34,062 nucleotides of DNA. Source: Novosphingobium sp. Chol11 (lineage in GTDB: Bacteria; Pseudomonadota; Alphaproteobacteria; Sphingomonadales; Sphingomonadaceae). Of the stretch, positions 24,696 through 33,915 are shown one piece after another (positions within the stretch are counted from its first letter, which is position 1; every line of letters begins with the position of its first letter). The stretch lies in contig CAMDQO010000030.1 in the NCBI GenBank assembly GCA_945906105.1, positions 1 to 34,062 of the forward strand, in the 5' to 3' direction. The notes under the pieces were generated by a model. That model searched no databases. It was not told the DNA's origin and was given only the letters and a program-made list of their open reading frames with translations. The position numbers and the translations under genes were made by a program.

Positions 24696-27479
24696 GTGAG
24701 CGAAGAATCCGACATCCCTGATACCCCGCCAGCCACACCTTCATCAGGCGAATACACGCGCATCGACATCGTCGACGAGATGAAGACCAGCTATCTCGAT
24801 TACGCGATGAGCGTGATCGTTTCCCGCGCGCTGCCCGATGTGCGCGATGGCTTGAAGCCGGTGCATCGCCGCATCCTTTTTGCTGCGCAGGAAGGCGGCA
24901 TGGTCGCCGGCAAGCCCTATCGCAAATGCGCCAAGATCGTCGGCGACGTCATGGGCAATTATCACCCGCATGGTGATCTTGCGATCTACATGGCCCTGGT
25001 CCGCATGGCGCAGGACTGGTCGATGCGGGTGCCGCTGGTCGAGGGTCAGGGCAACTTTGGCTCGATGGACCCGGATGCTCCTGCATCGATGCGTTACACC
25101 GAGGCCCGGCTCGCTAAAGTGGCGAACAGCCTGCTTGACGATCTCGACAAGAATACCGTCGATTTTCAGGATAACTACGACGGATCGCGGCGCGAACCTT
25201 CTGTCCTGCCTGCCCGCTTCCCCAATTTGCTGGTCAATGGCGCGGGCGGCATTGCGGTGGGCATGGCCACCAACATTCCGCCGCATAATCTGGGCGAAGT
25301 GATCGACGGCTGCCTTGCCTTCATCGAAAATCCGGCGATTACCTCCGAAGAACTCTTCGAAATCATTCCAGGACCGGACTTTCCCACAGCACCGCTCATC
25401 CTTGGCAGTGCCGGTGCGCGATCTGCCTATCTGACCGGGCGCGGTTCGATCATCCAGCGTTGCCGCCATGTGATCGAGGAAGGGCGCGGAGATCGCCGCT
25501 CTATCGTGCTGACTTCGATGCCCTATCAGACCGGCAAGAATAATCTGGTCGAAAAAATTGCCGAAGCCGCCAAGGACAAGCGGATCGAAGGCGTGTCCGA
25601 CATCCGCGACGAATCGAGCCGCATGGGCGTGCGCGTCGTCATTGATCTGAAGCGCGATGCCACACCCGAAGTGGTGCTGAACCAGTTGTGGCGACACACC
25701 CCGGCGCAATCAAGTTTCCCGGCCAATATGCTGGCGATTCGCGGCGGACGTCCGGAAACCTTGATGCTGCGCGATATCATCGCCGCCTTCATCACCTTCC
25801 GCGAAGAAGTCATCACCCGGCGCACCAAGTTTGAACTCAACAAGGCGCGAGACCGGGCGCACATCTTGCTGGGTCTGGTGGTGGCCGTCACCAATATGGA
25901 TGAAGTGGTGCGGATCATTCGCGGATCACGCAATCCGGCGGCTGCCCGCGCTGCCCTGCTCACGCGAGAGTGGCCGATTGGCGATATTGCGCAATATATC
26001 CGTCTGGTTGAAGCGATTGAACCGGATGCTGAACAAAGCGGCGGCACGTACAAGCTGTCCGAAGTGCAAGTGAAGGCAATCCTCGATCTGCGTCTGCACC
26101 GCCTTACCGCGTTGGGCCGGGACGAGATTGGCGATGAGCTGAAAGAGCTGGCGACCTATATCGAATATTATCTTTCGATTCTGGCTGACCGGGTCAAACT
26201 CTATGGGGTGATGCGGGACGAACTGGTGGCTGTGCGCGAAGCCTTCGCCACACCGCGCGTTTCCGAAATCACCGCCGCCTGGGACGGTCTGGAAGACGAG
26301 GACCTGATTGAGCGCGAAGAGATGGTCGTCACCGTCACCCTTGATGGCTATATCAAACGCACCGCGCTCTCCACCTTCCGCGCGCAGAACCGGGGCGGCA
26401 AAGGCCGCGCTGGCATGGCCACCAAGCAGGAAGACGCCGTGGCGACGATGTTCGTCACCTCCACGCACAATCCGGTGCTGTTCTTCTCCACTGCGGGCAA
26501 GGTCTATCGCCTGAAAGTCTGGCGTCTTCCCGAAGGTGGCCCGACAACGCGCGGACGGCCGATCGTCAATCTGCTGCCAGCGCTCGACAAGGATGAGACG
26601 ATAGCCACGGTTCTCGCTCTGCCTGAGGATGAGGCGGAATGGGGCAAGCTCTCGGTGGTGTTTGCCACGGCCAAGGGCAATGTCCGCCGTAACTCGATGG
26701 ATGCCTTTGCGAACATCCCGTCGAACGGCAAGTTCGCCATGCGTTTTGATGATGACAGCGCCGACCATCTGATCGGCGTCGCGCTGCTTACCAGCGAAGA
26801 CGACGTGCTGCTGGCGACGCGCGCGGGCAAGGCAATCCGCTTTGCTGGCGATGAAGTGCGCGAATTTACCAGCCGCACCTCAACCGGTGTGCGCGGCATG
26901 ACGCTCAAGAATGATGACGAGGTGATCTCGCTGTCGATCCTCCACCGCGTCGGCACCACGGCGGAAGAGCGTGAGCAATATCTGAAATTTGCGCCGTGGA
27001 AGCCCGAACGCGAAGGTGATTGCGATCTGGATCAGGCACGCGTCGATGAAATGGCAGCGCGTGAACAGTTCATCCTCACCGTCTGCGCCAATGGCTATGG
27101 CAAGTTGTCATCCGCCTATGAATATCGCCGCACCGGTCGTGGCGGTCAGGGCATCACCAATATCGACAATATCGCCCGCAATGGCCCGGTCGTGGCCAGT
27201 TTCCCCTCCGTTCAGGCCGATCAACTGATGCTGGTGACTGATCAGGCCAAGCTGATCCGCCTGCCGCTGGTATCACTGCGGGTTATCGGACGTGGTTCTG
27301 CGGGCGTTCGCCTGTTCAACGTTGCTGACGAGGAACATGTGGTTAGCGCAGTGCGACTGGCCGATGATGGCGAGGATGATGAGGCTGTAATCGAAGGCGA
27401 AGAAAGCTCAGAGGTCGATACAGGCGCTCAGGCACCTGATGTCAGCGACGAATCCGAGGGATCACCTGACGAGGCATGA
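24696..27479 (+). CDS. gyrA: DNA gyrase subunit A
   Basis: The type II topoisomerase subunit that cleaves DNA and, with GyrB and ATP, introduces negative supercoils. Catalytic Tyr134 is in SMRYTEARL (E. coli Tyr122). The helix that binds fluoroquinolones reads [18 protein letters not shown]95 and M99 replace E. coli Ser83 and Asp87. The C-terminal beta-pinwheel has a GyrA box reading QNRGGKG (Arg to Asn at the second position), confirming GyrA rather than ParC, and the protein ends in an acidic tail of about 35 residues. The start is GTG 24696, and 927 aa is a normal length. DUF952 overlaps its stop (ATGA). Confidence 0.97.
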   Translation: MSEESDIPDTPPATPSSGEYTRIDIVDEMKTSYLDYAMSVIVSRALPDVRDGLKPVHRRILFAAQEGGMVAGKPYRKCAKIVGDVMGNYHPHGDLAIYMALVRMAQDWSMRVPLVEGQGNFGSMDPDAPASMRYTEARLAKVANSLLDDLDKNTVDFQDNYDGSRREPSVLPARFPNLLVNGAGGIAVGMATNIPPHNLGEVIDGCLAFIENPAITSEELFEIIPGPDFPTAPLILGSAGARSAYLTGRGSIIQRCRHVIEEGRGDRRSIVLTSMPYQTGKNNLVEKIAEAAKDKRIEGVSDIRDESSRMGVRVVIDLKRDATPEVVLNQLWRHTPAQSSFPANMLAIRGGRPETLMLRDIIAAFITFREEVITRRTKFELNKARDRAHILLGLVVAVTNMDEVVRIIRGSRNPAAARAALLTREWPIGDIAQYIRLVEAIEPDAEQSGGTYKLSEVQVKAILDLRLHRLTALGRDEIGDELKELATYIEYYLSILADRVKLYGVMRDELVAVREAFATPRVSEITAAWDGLEDEDLIEREEMVVTVTLDGYIKRTALSTFRAQNRGGKGRAGMATKQEDAVATMFVTSTHNPVLFFSTAGKVYRLKVWRLPEGGPTTRGRPIVNLLPALDKDETIATVLALPEDEAEWGKLSVVFATAKGNVRRNSMDAFANIPSNGKFAMRFDDDSADHLIGVALLTSEDDVLLATRAGKAIRFAGDEVREFTSRTSTGVRGMTLKNDDEVISLSILHRVGTTAEEREQYLKFAPWKPEREGDCDLDQARVDEMAAREQFILTVCANGYGKLSSAYEYRRTGRGGQGITNIDNIARNGPVVASFPSVQADQLMLVTDQAKLIRLPLVSLRVIGRGSAGVRLFNVADEEHVVSAVRLADDGEDDEAVIEGEESSEVDTGAQAPDVSDESEGSPDEA

Positions 27480-27826
27480 GCGCACACCCGCCCATCGCTT
27501 ACAAGGTACTGACTGGCGCCCAGATGGCGGAGCTACTTGATAAAGGTAGCTTTGCCGGTGCCCCTGTCGATATTATCGACGGCTTCATTCACCTATCCAC
27601 TGCCGCGCAGCTGAGTGAGACTGTCGACAAACATTTCGCCGGTCAGACAGAACTCATAATTGCAGCGGTCGATCTCGTACTACTGGGCGAGGTTGTTCGC
27701 TGGGAGCCATCTCGAGGCGGACAATTGTTTCCACATATCTACGCGCCTCTGCCGCTTTTAGCCGTAGTGGCGCATGGACCGCTGAACCGTGATGCCGCCG
27801 GAGCAATCGTGCTGCCAACAGCCTAG
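27476..27826 (+). CDS. DUF952 family protein
   Basis: A 116-aa cytoplasmic protein with the DUF952 pattern: YKVLTGAQMAELLDKGSF near the N-terminus, DGFIHLSTAAQL, and a C-terminal FPHIYAPLPLLAVV. From memory, DUF952 has been linked to the ADP-ribosyltransferase-like fold, but no activity is established and the full ART active-site set is not obvious here. The ATG overlaps the gyrA stop, so it is translated from the gyrA mRNA. A functional link with gyrase is not implied by this alone. Confidence 0.85.
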   Translation: MSAHPPIAYKVLTGAQMAELLDKGSFAGAPVDIIDGFIHLSTAAQLSETVDKHFAGQTELIIAAVDLVLLGEVVRWEPSRGGQLFPHIYAPLPLLAVVAHGPLNRDAAGAIVLPTA

Positions 27827-27922
27827 GTTACTCCTCCCCGGTATAGTGAGTTCAGCTTAGGAGTTGCGCGGCGGGGAATGCTTATCGGGCTGTCCTACAG
27901 GTCCGAAAATTGACATGAGAAG

Positions 27923-27941
27923 CAGGTTCTTTGAAAACCTG
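27923..27941. other. Small hairpin in the DUF952/lysoplasmalogenase gap
   Basis: CAGGTT and AACCTG pair across a 7-nt loop. It has no T-run directly after it and sits in the 27827-28112 gap, about 97 nt after the DUF952 stop. It could be a weak terminator or processing signal for the gyrA transcript; support is structural only. Confidence 0.25.
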
Positions 27942-27960
27942 AGAATCAATTCATTGCCAA

Positions 27961-28048
27961 AAAGCGGACATGTGCCAATTTATTCGCGATAAACCATTCA
28001 TATTGCGTAATAATATGCCCGGACAGGGGTGTCCGCTTTGTCCGCTTT
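27961..28048. repeat. Inverted plus tandem 10-bp repeat (AAAGCGGACA)
   Basis: AAAGCGGACA at 27961-27970 has its reverse complement TGTCCGCTTT at 28030-28039 and again at 28039-28048, the two sharing one base. Either right copy can pair with the left one across 59 or 68 nt. The enclosed DNA is AT-rich (TTTATTCGCGATAAA, itself a dyad). This 286-nt gap between convergent genes has no coding sequence that I can support. It may be a remnant of a dispersed repeat. Confidence 0.6.
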
Positions 28049-28112
28049 GAGAGTGAGGCGCGGTGCGGAATGCGGGCGGCATCATGGCATTGTGATTTTG
28101 AGCCTGATGAGG

Positions 28113-28757
28113 TTAGGTTTTTACCGCGCCTTTTGACGCACCAATCACACCAAGGCAGATGAGCAGTTGCCCGGTGTAATACAGAGGCCAGATCAGTAGA
28201 TCAGGCAAGGGACTTTCCGACATTGGTCCAATTCGTGCGAAGATCAGCAGGTCCGAAACGACGAACAGAACAGCACCAATACCGACACGGTAACGCGGAT
28301 AAGCGCTGATCCATGTGCTCGCCGCCATGGCACCCAGCGCAAGCGCATAGATCGCCACGCCTATTGCCGTGCTGCGGACCGTCGGCAGGTTGAAGGCAAC
28401 CAACGGTACCAGCACCAGCAAGGCCATAGCGGTGGCCTTCTGGCTGACGGTCAAGCTGCTGCGTCGATTCCGGCTGTAAAGCACTATCGCCACAAGATGC
28501 CCGAGCATGAACAGCACGGCACCTACCTCAAGAGAAACCTCAACGCCGATATCACCCGCCGCCCCGAAGGCCATGACTGCCGCCAGCAATAGCCCGGCAG
28601 TTCCGCGCGCTGCGGTCAAAGCAGCCAGCGCCAGCAGCGCAACCGGCAGCCCCTTCATCGCAAAAATCAGCGGCGGATCGAGGTCTGCGCGGAAGAAATA
28701 GAAGGCAAGGCTCGCCACCATGCTGGCGCTTATCAGAACCTTTGTGCGTGTTGGCAT
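28113..28757 (-). CDS. YhhN/TMEM86-family lysoplasmalogenase-like membrane protein
   Basis: A 214-aa integral membrane protein with about eight hydrophobic helices. Family features are ALLALAALTAARG, MAFGAAGDIGVEV with a conserved Asp, FMLGHLVAIVLYSR, FVVSDLLIFAR and the final YYTGQLLICLGVI. Eukaryotic TMEM86 cleaves the vinyl ether of lysoplasmalogens, and the bacterial YhhN substrate is less clear. ATG 28757 is chosen because GGGGAG is about 9 nt upstream; GTG 28766 would sit on top of that ribosome-binding site. It is divergent from trmFO with a 66-nt gap. Confidence 0.87.
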   Translation of the reverse strand: MPTRTKVLISASMVASLAFYFFRADLDPPLIFAMKGLPVALLALAALTAARGTAGLLLAAVMAFGAAGDIGVEVSLEVGAVLFMLGHLVAIVLYSRNRRSSLTVSQKATAMALLVLVPLVAFNLPTVRSTAIGVAIYALALGAMAASTWISAYPRYRVGIGAVLFVVSDLLIFARIGPMSESPLPDLLIWPLYYTGQLLICLGVIGASKGAVKT

Positions 28758-28823
28758 AAGAAGCACTCCCCTTCCCCCACGCTGGCGCTGTTCCTTTCAC
28801 GCTGCAAGCGCTAGAGGCGCGGG

Positions 28824-30182
28824 ATGACTTATGATGTCCACATTATTGGCGGCGGGCTCGCCGGGAGTGAGGCTGCCTGGCAGCTGGCACGGCGCGGGGT
28901 GAAGGTGCGCCTGTCAGAAATGAGGGGATCTGGCGAGCGCAGCCCTGCCCACCAGACCGATGCCTTGGCCGAGCTGGTTTGCTCAAATTCCTTCCGTTCG
29001 GACGATCACACCAGCAATGCAGTTGGCCTTTTACACCATGAAATGCGTGGGTTAGACTCGCTGGTAATGGCCGCCGCCGCCAAATCACAGGTTCCCGCCG
29101 GGTCCGCGCTGGCGGTGGACCGCGATGTGTTTTCGGCGCTGGTGGAGGAGGCGCTGGCCGCACTGCCCAGCCTTACCGTGGTGCGTGAGAGGATCGACAC
29201 CCTGCCCGAATCCGGCCTCACCATCGTCGCCACGGGGCCACTTACATCGCCACTGCTTGCGACTAGCATCGGCGCTGCAACCGGGGCAGACAGCCTGGCC
29301 TTCTTCGATGCCATCGCCCCCATCGTCTATCGTGACACCATCGATATGGATGTCTGCTGGATGGCCTCACGATGGGATAAGGGCGAGACCAAGGATTACA
29401 TCAACTGCCCGATGAACAAGGAGCAGTATCAGGCCTTCCACGCCGGGTTGCTGGCGGGTGAAAAAACCGAGTTCAAGGAGTGGGAGGGCACCCCCTATTT
29501 CGAAGGCTGCATGCCGATCGAGGTCATGGCATCGCGCGGGGAGGACACTTTGCGCTTTGGCCCGATGAAGCCGGTCGGGCTGGACAACCCGCGCGATGCT
29601 ACGCCTGAATTTCCGCAAGGGCGCTGGCCCTATGCCGTGGTGCAGTTGCGGCAGGACAACAAGCTAGGGACGATCTGGAACATGGTCGGCTTCCAGACCA
29701 AGCTCAAGCACGCCGAACAGCTACGCCTGTTCCGCACCATTCCGGGGCTGGAAAATGCCGAGTTCGCACGATTGGGTGGGCTGCACCGCAACACCTTCCT
29801 CAATTCACCGACGCTGCTTGATCGGCAACTCCGGCTCAAAACCGCGCCGCACGTGCGCTTTGCCGGGCAGATCACCGGCTGCGAGGGATATGTTGAGAGT
29901 TCCGCCGTCGGGCTGATCGCAGGATTGATGACAGCGGCCCAGCTTGGCGGCGATGAATGGCGCGAATTGCCCCGCACCACCGCGCTAGGGGCATTGCTCA
30001 GCCACATCACCGGCGATGCCGAAGCAGCGACTTATCAGCCGATGAATGTCAATTTCGGCCTGTTCCCGCAGCCCCCGGCGGAGGTGAAGAAGAAGCAGCG
30101 CAAGCTGGCTTATACTGATCGTGCCAAGGCAGATTTTGCGGAGTGGCAGACAGGGTCAGTAGACTTGCTCGTCAGGCCTTAA
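28824..30182 (+). CDS. trmFO: tRNA m5U54 methyltransferase TrmFO (folate/FAD-dependent)
   Basis: Methylates U54 of the tRNA T-loop with methylenetetrahydrofolate and FAD. The Rossmann FAD motif is [17 protein letters not shown] at the N-terminus. The conserved Cys pair is seen as C53 ([10 protein letters not shown]) and C229 ([14 protein letters not shown]). FAQ-type signatures include [20 protein letters not shown] and [15 protein letters not shown]. At 452 aa it is full length. It ends convergent with the EF-hand gene, the stop codons overlapping. This is the flavoenzyme alternative to SAM-dependent TrmA. Confidence 0.96.
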   Translation: MTYDVHIIGGGLAGSEAAWQLARRGVKVRLSEMRGSGERSPAHQTDALAELVCSNSFRSDDHTSNAVGLLHHEMRGLDSLVMAAAAKSQVPAGSALAVDRDVFSALVEEALAALPSLTVVRERIDTLPESGLTIVATGPLTSPLLATSIGAATGADSLAFFDAIAPIVYRDTIDMDVCWMASRWDKGETKDYINCPMNKEQYQAFHAGLLAGEKTEFKEWEGTPYFEGCMPIEVMASRGEDTLRFGPMKPVGLDNPRDATPEFPQGRWPYAVVQLRQDNKLGTIWNMVGFQTKLKHAEQLRLFRTIPGLENAEFARLGGLHRNTFLNSPTLLDRQLRLKTAPHVRFAGQITGCEGYVESSAVGLIAGLMTAAQLGGDEWRELPRTTALGALLSHITGDAEAATYQPMNVNFGLFPQPPAEVKKKQRKLAYTDRAKADFAEWQTGSVDLLVRP

Positions 30183-30727
30183 TCCTCGCCCTCATCCTCG
30201 GAAACATCAGCGGGCACGACAACCTTGGGGGCCGCCGCCCTGCCCTTGCCTGCTGCCACCTTTGGCACCGGAGCGCAGCGGCATTGCGGTTTGGCTTTCA
30301 GCTTTGGCTTGGTGGTGACGAATTCGGCGCGATCAAGCTGGCTATCACCATTGCGGTCCGCGCCTTTGAAGCGGTTTGAGGTTTTCGCCGCCCATTCCTC
30401 GAAACTCAGCAGATTGTTGCCATCGGCATCAAGCTTGCGAAATCCGGCGATGCGAGGGGACAGCATTTCGACCCGGGTGATCTTGCTATCGCGATTGCGG
30501 TCAAGCCGGTCAAAGCGGCGCTGCTCGCGGGTGGCCTCACTCGCTTCGGGCGGCAGGGTGCCGCTCAGGCCTGCGCCGGTTTCATCGGGGAGCATCGCAT
30601 CGGCGGGCAGATCGGCAAGCTTGGGCGGTGCCTCGCCCATTTCGCTGGCCGCGCGGCCTTGCCACCAGAACATTCCAGCCGCAGCCAGCAGCAAGGCGGC
30701 GAAAGCTCCAAGCACGGTCCGATTCAT
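30179..30727 (-). CDS. EF-hand calcium-binding protein, membrane-anchored or secreted
   Basis: A 182-aa protein with an N-terminal hydrophobic segment ([17 protein letters not shown], about 5-22) that acts as signal or anchor. Three EF-hand loops are readable: [26 protein letters not shown] and [13 protein letters not shown], with Asp/Asn at positions 1, 3 and 5 and Glu at position 12. The first loop has Arg at 4, the others are near canonical. A Lys/Pro/Ala-rich linker with two Cys (QCRCAPVP) and an acidic tail follow. It probably binds Ca2+ outside the cytoplasm. Partner unknown. Confidence 0.85.
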   Translation of the reverse strand: MNRTVLGAFAALLLAAAGMFWWQGRAASEMGEAPPKLADLPADAMLPDETGAGLSGTLPPEASEATREQRRFDRLDRNRDSKITRVEMLSPRIAGFRKLDADGNNLLSFEEWAAKTSNRFKGADRNGDSQLDRAEFVTTKPKLKAKPQCRCAPVPKVAAGKGRAAAPKVVVPADVSEDEGED

Positions 30728-30799
30728 GGGCGATTCCCTTTGGCGGCAAATACTACAGGCACTTAGTGTCTTTCCACAAAGAATTGAACCAACTCAAGT

Positions 30800-30909
30800 C
30801 CGTTCGTCCCGAGCGAAGTCGAGGGATGGCCGAACGCAGCCGAGGCCTGCAACGCTGAAGTTCTCGGCTCCGCTCGAACAATTCCCTCGACTTCGCTCGG
30901 GACGAACGG
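30800..30909. repeat. Long inverted-repeat element with 27-bp perfect arms
   Basis: The left arm (30800-30826, starting CCGTTCGTCCCGAGC) and right arm (30883-30909, ending GGGACGAACGG) are perfect reverse complements over 27 bp. A second inner inverted repeat, 30831-30844 with 30863-30876, matches at 12 of 14 positions. The whole unit is about 110 bp and lies between the EF-hand and the synthase-like gene, both minus strand. TTTTT follows the right arm on the plus strand. It looks like a REP/MITE-type dispersed palindrome; from memory, related CTTCGCTCGGGAC-type repeats are frequent in Erythrobacteraceae intergenic regions. Confidence 0.85.
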
Positions 30910-30939
30910 TTTTTGTGGAGCAATGCAAAACGGAAAACC

Positions 30940-31593
30940 CTAGCGGCCAAGCAAGCCAGCACGCATGGCGGTGATCAAGGCAACCGGCGATGTCAGCGCT
31001 TGACGTGATCCGCGCGATGCAGCGCGCGTGGTGACACGCTCCAGCACGAGCAGCGGGCGTAGCAGGCGGGGCACCCTTCCCGGCGCCTGAGAAGCTTCTT
31101 TCAGCAAGGTAGCGGCTAAATCACGCTCTTCATTCTCAGTCAGATGCAAGATGAGATCGGCCAAGGCCCAGCGCTTCGCCAATGCCGTGGCCAGCCGCTG
31201 ATCCCCGCCAATCCGGTCAGTCAGCGCCGCTACCGCCGCCACACGACCCCGGACAAAACCCTCAAGCGCCTCAGCGCCAAGCGGTGCCTCGCCAATCAGG
31301 CATTCCCAGCCATCAATGAGCGAAACCAGCGCGCTCCCGCCATCCTGCCACTGCGACAGCCTCGCCAGCAGCGGTTCACCGCGCGGGCGCTCTGCGATGG
31401 TCTGATGCAAGCGATCGCGCCACCATGCCAGCCGCAACTGCGCCAACACTGGTTCCCGCGCCTGACGGATAATCACCGCCAGCCGCGCATCAAGCGCCAG
31501 CAGTGTCAGCCAGTCCGCCCGCGCCGCCGCCGGGGCATAGGCCAGCGCGAGCCGGGAAAGCGGCGGCAGAGCGGCGAGGAGATCATCTTCCAT
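30940..31593 (-). CDS. Squalene/phytoene-synthase-like protein (NDUFAF6-type, probably non-catalytic)
   Basis: A 217-aa all-alpha protein resembling the isoprenoid synthase fold of squalene/phytoene synthases. The sequence LAQLRLAWWRDRLHQTI matches the conserved helix of the family, followed by LSQWQDGGSALVSLIDGWECLIG and LADLILHLTENEERDLA. The Asp-rich DxxxD substrate motifs of real synthases are not seen, and the protein is shorter than the usual 270-350 aa. NDUFAF6, a mitochondrial complex I assembly factor, is a similar catalytically degenerate relative. A role in respiratory assembly is therefore possible but unproven. Confidence 0.75.
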   Translation of the reverse strand: MEDDLLAALPPLSRLALAYAPAAARADWLTLLALDARLAVIIRQAREPVLAQLRLAWWRDRLHQTIAERPRGEPLLARLSQWQDGGSALVSLIDGWECLIGEAPLGAEALEGFVRGRVAAVAALTDRIGGDQRLATALAKRWALADLILHLTENEERDLAATLLKEASQAPGRVPRLLRPLLVLERVTTRAASRGSRQALTSPVALITAMRAGLLGR

Positions 31594-31739
31594 AGGCCCG
31601 CTTCCGGTGCGCAGAGGCAGGAGTCAAGGCCATCGCTCAACGGAAAAAACAATCCGTTAACCTCGTCTTTGCAAAGGTTCGTTTACCAGCACCTAGGTAA
31701 TTGGGCAGATACGCCACGCAATTAAATAGGGGATCAAGA

Positions 31740-33323
31740 GTGCGATCGCTCCGCGCATGGCTACTCGATCTGAAGAGCAATACGGGCGGCAATGCCGCAA
31801 TCCTGATGGCTGTCGGCTTGCCGATGCTGCTGGGTTCGGCGGGACTCGCCGTCGATCTGGCGCAATGGTACATGTGGAAGGGCGAGATGCAATATGCGGC
31901 TGATCAGGCCGCGCTTGCCGGTGCCTGGGCGCGCATCGATTACAAATCCAGAGATAATTACGTTGCCCGCGCCAGACAGGAATTCACTTCTAACCTGTCC
32001 ACAACAGCGGCCTTTACAAACACACCCAGCGTCAATCTGGCCAGTTGGGCCAGCGGCTCCTCAAACTCCGTGGCTGTTGTGGCGACTGCGACCAAAACTC
32101 TGCCCTTTTCCGGAATAGTCATGGGCGGAGGCGTGACAATTCGCGTTTCGGCCCAGGCCAGCTTTGCTGCTGGTTTGGCTTATACCAGCTGCCTGATCGC
32201 GACTGACACTAACGATTCGGGCTCAATCACCATCGGCGGCAATTCATCGTTGACCGCAGCTTGCGGCATCGCATCGCTTTCGACCAGTGCCAGCTCGATT
32301 GTGGTCAACGGCAACCCCACCGTTTCAGCAGGCTGGGTGGTTTCGGCGGGTGGTATCGATGATTGGTTCAACCTGCACACCAATGACGAAACCCATGAAT
32401 ACATGACCAACCTGTTCGATCCGTTTGCCGCCCTGTCACCGCCGACCAACACAACCGCACGCACCTATAGCTGTGCTGGTGGCACCGCCTCGGCAGTAGC
32501 CACAGTGGCGACGCAACTGGACGTCGCCTATGCTTATTACATCGGTGCCAATGCGAATAATGTGACGGCTTACAGTGGCTATGGTTCACCCAAAGTCGGC
32601 ACTTCGACGACAACCACTCTGGACAATCAGGCCGCACCGGCTGGCACCGTAGAAGGTAGCAGCAGCACGCCTTCCAGTGTGATCACCAACACTCAGGTTG
32701 ATGGTAGCGGCAACAACAAGATTTATGAGCGTAAGACCACCACCACCACTTACACTTACACCAATGTTGTTGAATCAGACACGGGTCAGGGTTCAATCCT
32801 GCCGGGCACCTACACCGGCGGCATCAAGGTGAAGTGCAACACCGTTTTCACTCCTGGGGTCTATGTGATCAATGGCGGCGGCCTGGATATTGACGGGCGC
32901 TATCTGGTGACTGGTGCGGGCGTGATCTTCGTGCTCAAGGGCGGCGCTTACCTCAAGATCAATGGCGGATCGAATGTCACTCTCACCGCTCCGACTTCAT
33001 CGCAGCTTGTTACTGCCGGTGTAACTGCAACCGAAGCGGCCAAGCTTTCCGGTATGCTGGTGTTCGAGGATCGCTCTTCTTCTGGTTCGAACAAGACGCG
33101 GATCAACGGCAATGCCTCCACCGTGCTCAATGGTGTGATGTATTTCCCGGTCAGCACCGCGAACTTTGCTGGCACGGCGACTGTCACCAGCCAGTGCCTG
33201 ATGATCGCCGCCAACAATATCGTCATCGAAGGCACAGCGGACATGAGCACTTTCTGCCCGGCCAACACCGTCTCTGATGACTTTATTTCAAGCGGCGCAC
33301 CCATGGTGCGGCTGGTCTCATGA
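31740..33323 (+). CDS. TadG-like pilus-assembly protein with a beta-rich passenger
   Basis: A 527-aa protein with a TadE/TadG N-terminus: short basic cytoplasmic part, then GNAAILMAVGLPMLLGSAGLAVDLAQWY and KGEMQYAADQAALAGA. The remainder is Ser/Thr/Asn/Gly-rich with few charges and repeated short beta strands (SITIGGNSSLTAACGIASL, VVNGNPTVSAGWVV, LKINGGSNVTLTAP, IVIEGTADMSTFC), suggesting an extracellular beta-helix or beta-solenoid. GTG 31740 is preferred because GGGG precedes it; TTG 31701 lacks a site. TadG-type pseudopilins belong to Flp/Tad tight-adherence systems, but the tad ATPase and secretin genes are not in this window. Confidence 0.78.
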   Translation: MRSLRAWLLDLKSNTGGNAAILMAVGLPMLLGSAGLAVDLAQWYMWKGEMQYAADQAALAGAWARIDYKSRDNYVARARQEFTSNLSTTAAFTNTPSVNLASWASGSSNSVAVVATATKTLPFSGIVMGGGVTIRVSAQASFAAGLAYTSCLIATDTNDSGSITIGGNSSLTAACGIASLSTSASSIVVNGNPTVSAGWVVSAGGIDDWFNLHTNDETHEYMTNLFDPFAALSPPTNTTARTYSCAGGTASAVATVATQLDVAYAYYIGANANNVTAYSGYGSPKVGTSTTTTLDNQAAPAGTVEGSSSTPSSVITNTQVDGSGNNKIYERKTTTTTYTYTNVVESDTGQGSILPGTYTGGIKVKCNTVFTPGVYVINGGGLDIDGRYLVTGAGVIFVLKGGAYLKINGGSNVTLTAPTSSQLVTAGVTATEAAKLSGMLVFEDRSSSGSNKTRINGNASTVLNGVMYFPVSTANFAGTATVTSQCLMIAANNIVIEGTADMSTFCPANTVSDDFISSGAPMVRLVS

Positions 33324-33784
33324 TCAACTTACGCGCCTTCTTTATCCGAATGGGATTGGACAGCACTGGATCGACCGTGATTGAAACGGCCATCCTGCTG
33401 CCACCGCTGCTTTTGCTCAGCTTCGGCAGTTTCGATATCAGCCGGATGATGGCCCGCCAGAGCGAGCTGCAAAAGGCGGCGAATGAAGCCAGCGACATCG
33501 TCCGCGCCACCGTGCCCGATACCGATCAGAAGAAAGCCACAGTCAAATCGGTGATCATGACTTCTACAGGACTGGCAACCGACAAGATAACACTCAGCAC
33601 GGTCTATCACTGCGGAACGGACAGCGCCTTCACGACGACGACGTCAAACTGCAATACCAACGCAGAAAAGGTTTCGACCTATATCAAGCTGATCATCACA
33701 GACACCTATACGCCTTTGTACACCAAGTTCGGAGTCAGCAGCGGCTTCACTTATTCGGTGACGCGGCAGGTGCAGCTATCATGA
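33320..33784 (+). CDS. TadE-like pseudopilin
   Basis: A 154-aa protein with the TadE-like N-terminus: GSTVIETAILLPPLLLLSFGSFDISRMM, one membrane helix with the conserved Glu after VIE, then QSELQKAANEASDIVRATV. The rest is a small exported domain with two Cys (HCGTDS and SNCNTN) that could pair. The start ATG overlaps the stop of the TadG-like gene (ATGA), and its own stop overlaps the next gene (ATGA), so the three are a translationally coupled operon. It is probably a minor component of a Tad/Flp pilus. Confidence 0.82.
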   Translation: MINLRAFFIRMGLDSTGSTVIETAILLPPLLLLSFGSFDISRMMARQSELQKAANEASDIVRATVPDTDQKKATVKSVIMTSTGLATDKITLSTVYHCGTDSAFTTTTSNCNTNAEKVSTYIKLIITDTYTPLYTKFGVSSGFTYSVTRQVQLS

Positions 33785-33915
33785 GGTTAATGTCCCGCCT
33801 CAAACGCGATACCGGCGGCGCAACCACAGTTGAATTTGCCCTGTTGGGGCCGGTGATGATCACCATGATGCTCGGCGTTTTGCAGACCGGCATCGCCATG
33901 TGGTCATACAACAGC
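33781..33915 (+). pseudogene. Truncated second TadE-like gene (45 codons)
   Basis: It begins as a normal TadE-like pseudopilin: GGATTVEFALLGPVMITMM, then LGVLQTGIAMWSYNS, the conserved TV-EFAL...YN pattern, and overlaps the previous stop as ATGA. After Ser45 the similarity ends. The frame stays open to the window edge but reads SPRADHHHRPAG, a shadow frame of an IS3 transposase. So the pilus gene is broken here, or the assembly joins two loci. The frame runs off the window, so the downstream stop cannot be seen. Confidence 0.75.

Noticed and set aside
24744..25709. 321-codon minus-strand frame inside gyrA
   Set aside because: It is fully nested in gyrA, rich in His/Arg, and has no ribosome-binding site or recognisable domain, so it is a codon-bias shadow.
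28758..28766. GTG start of the lysoplasmalogenase-like gene
   Set aside because: It overlaps its own candidate Shine-Dalgarno; ATG 28757 has correct spacing.
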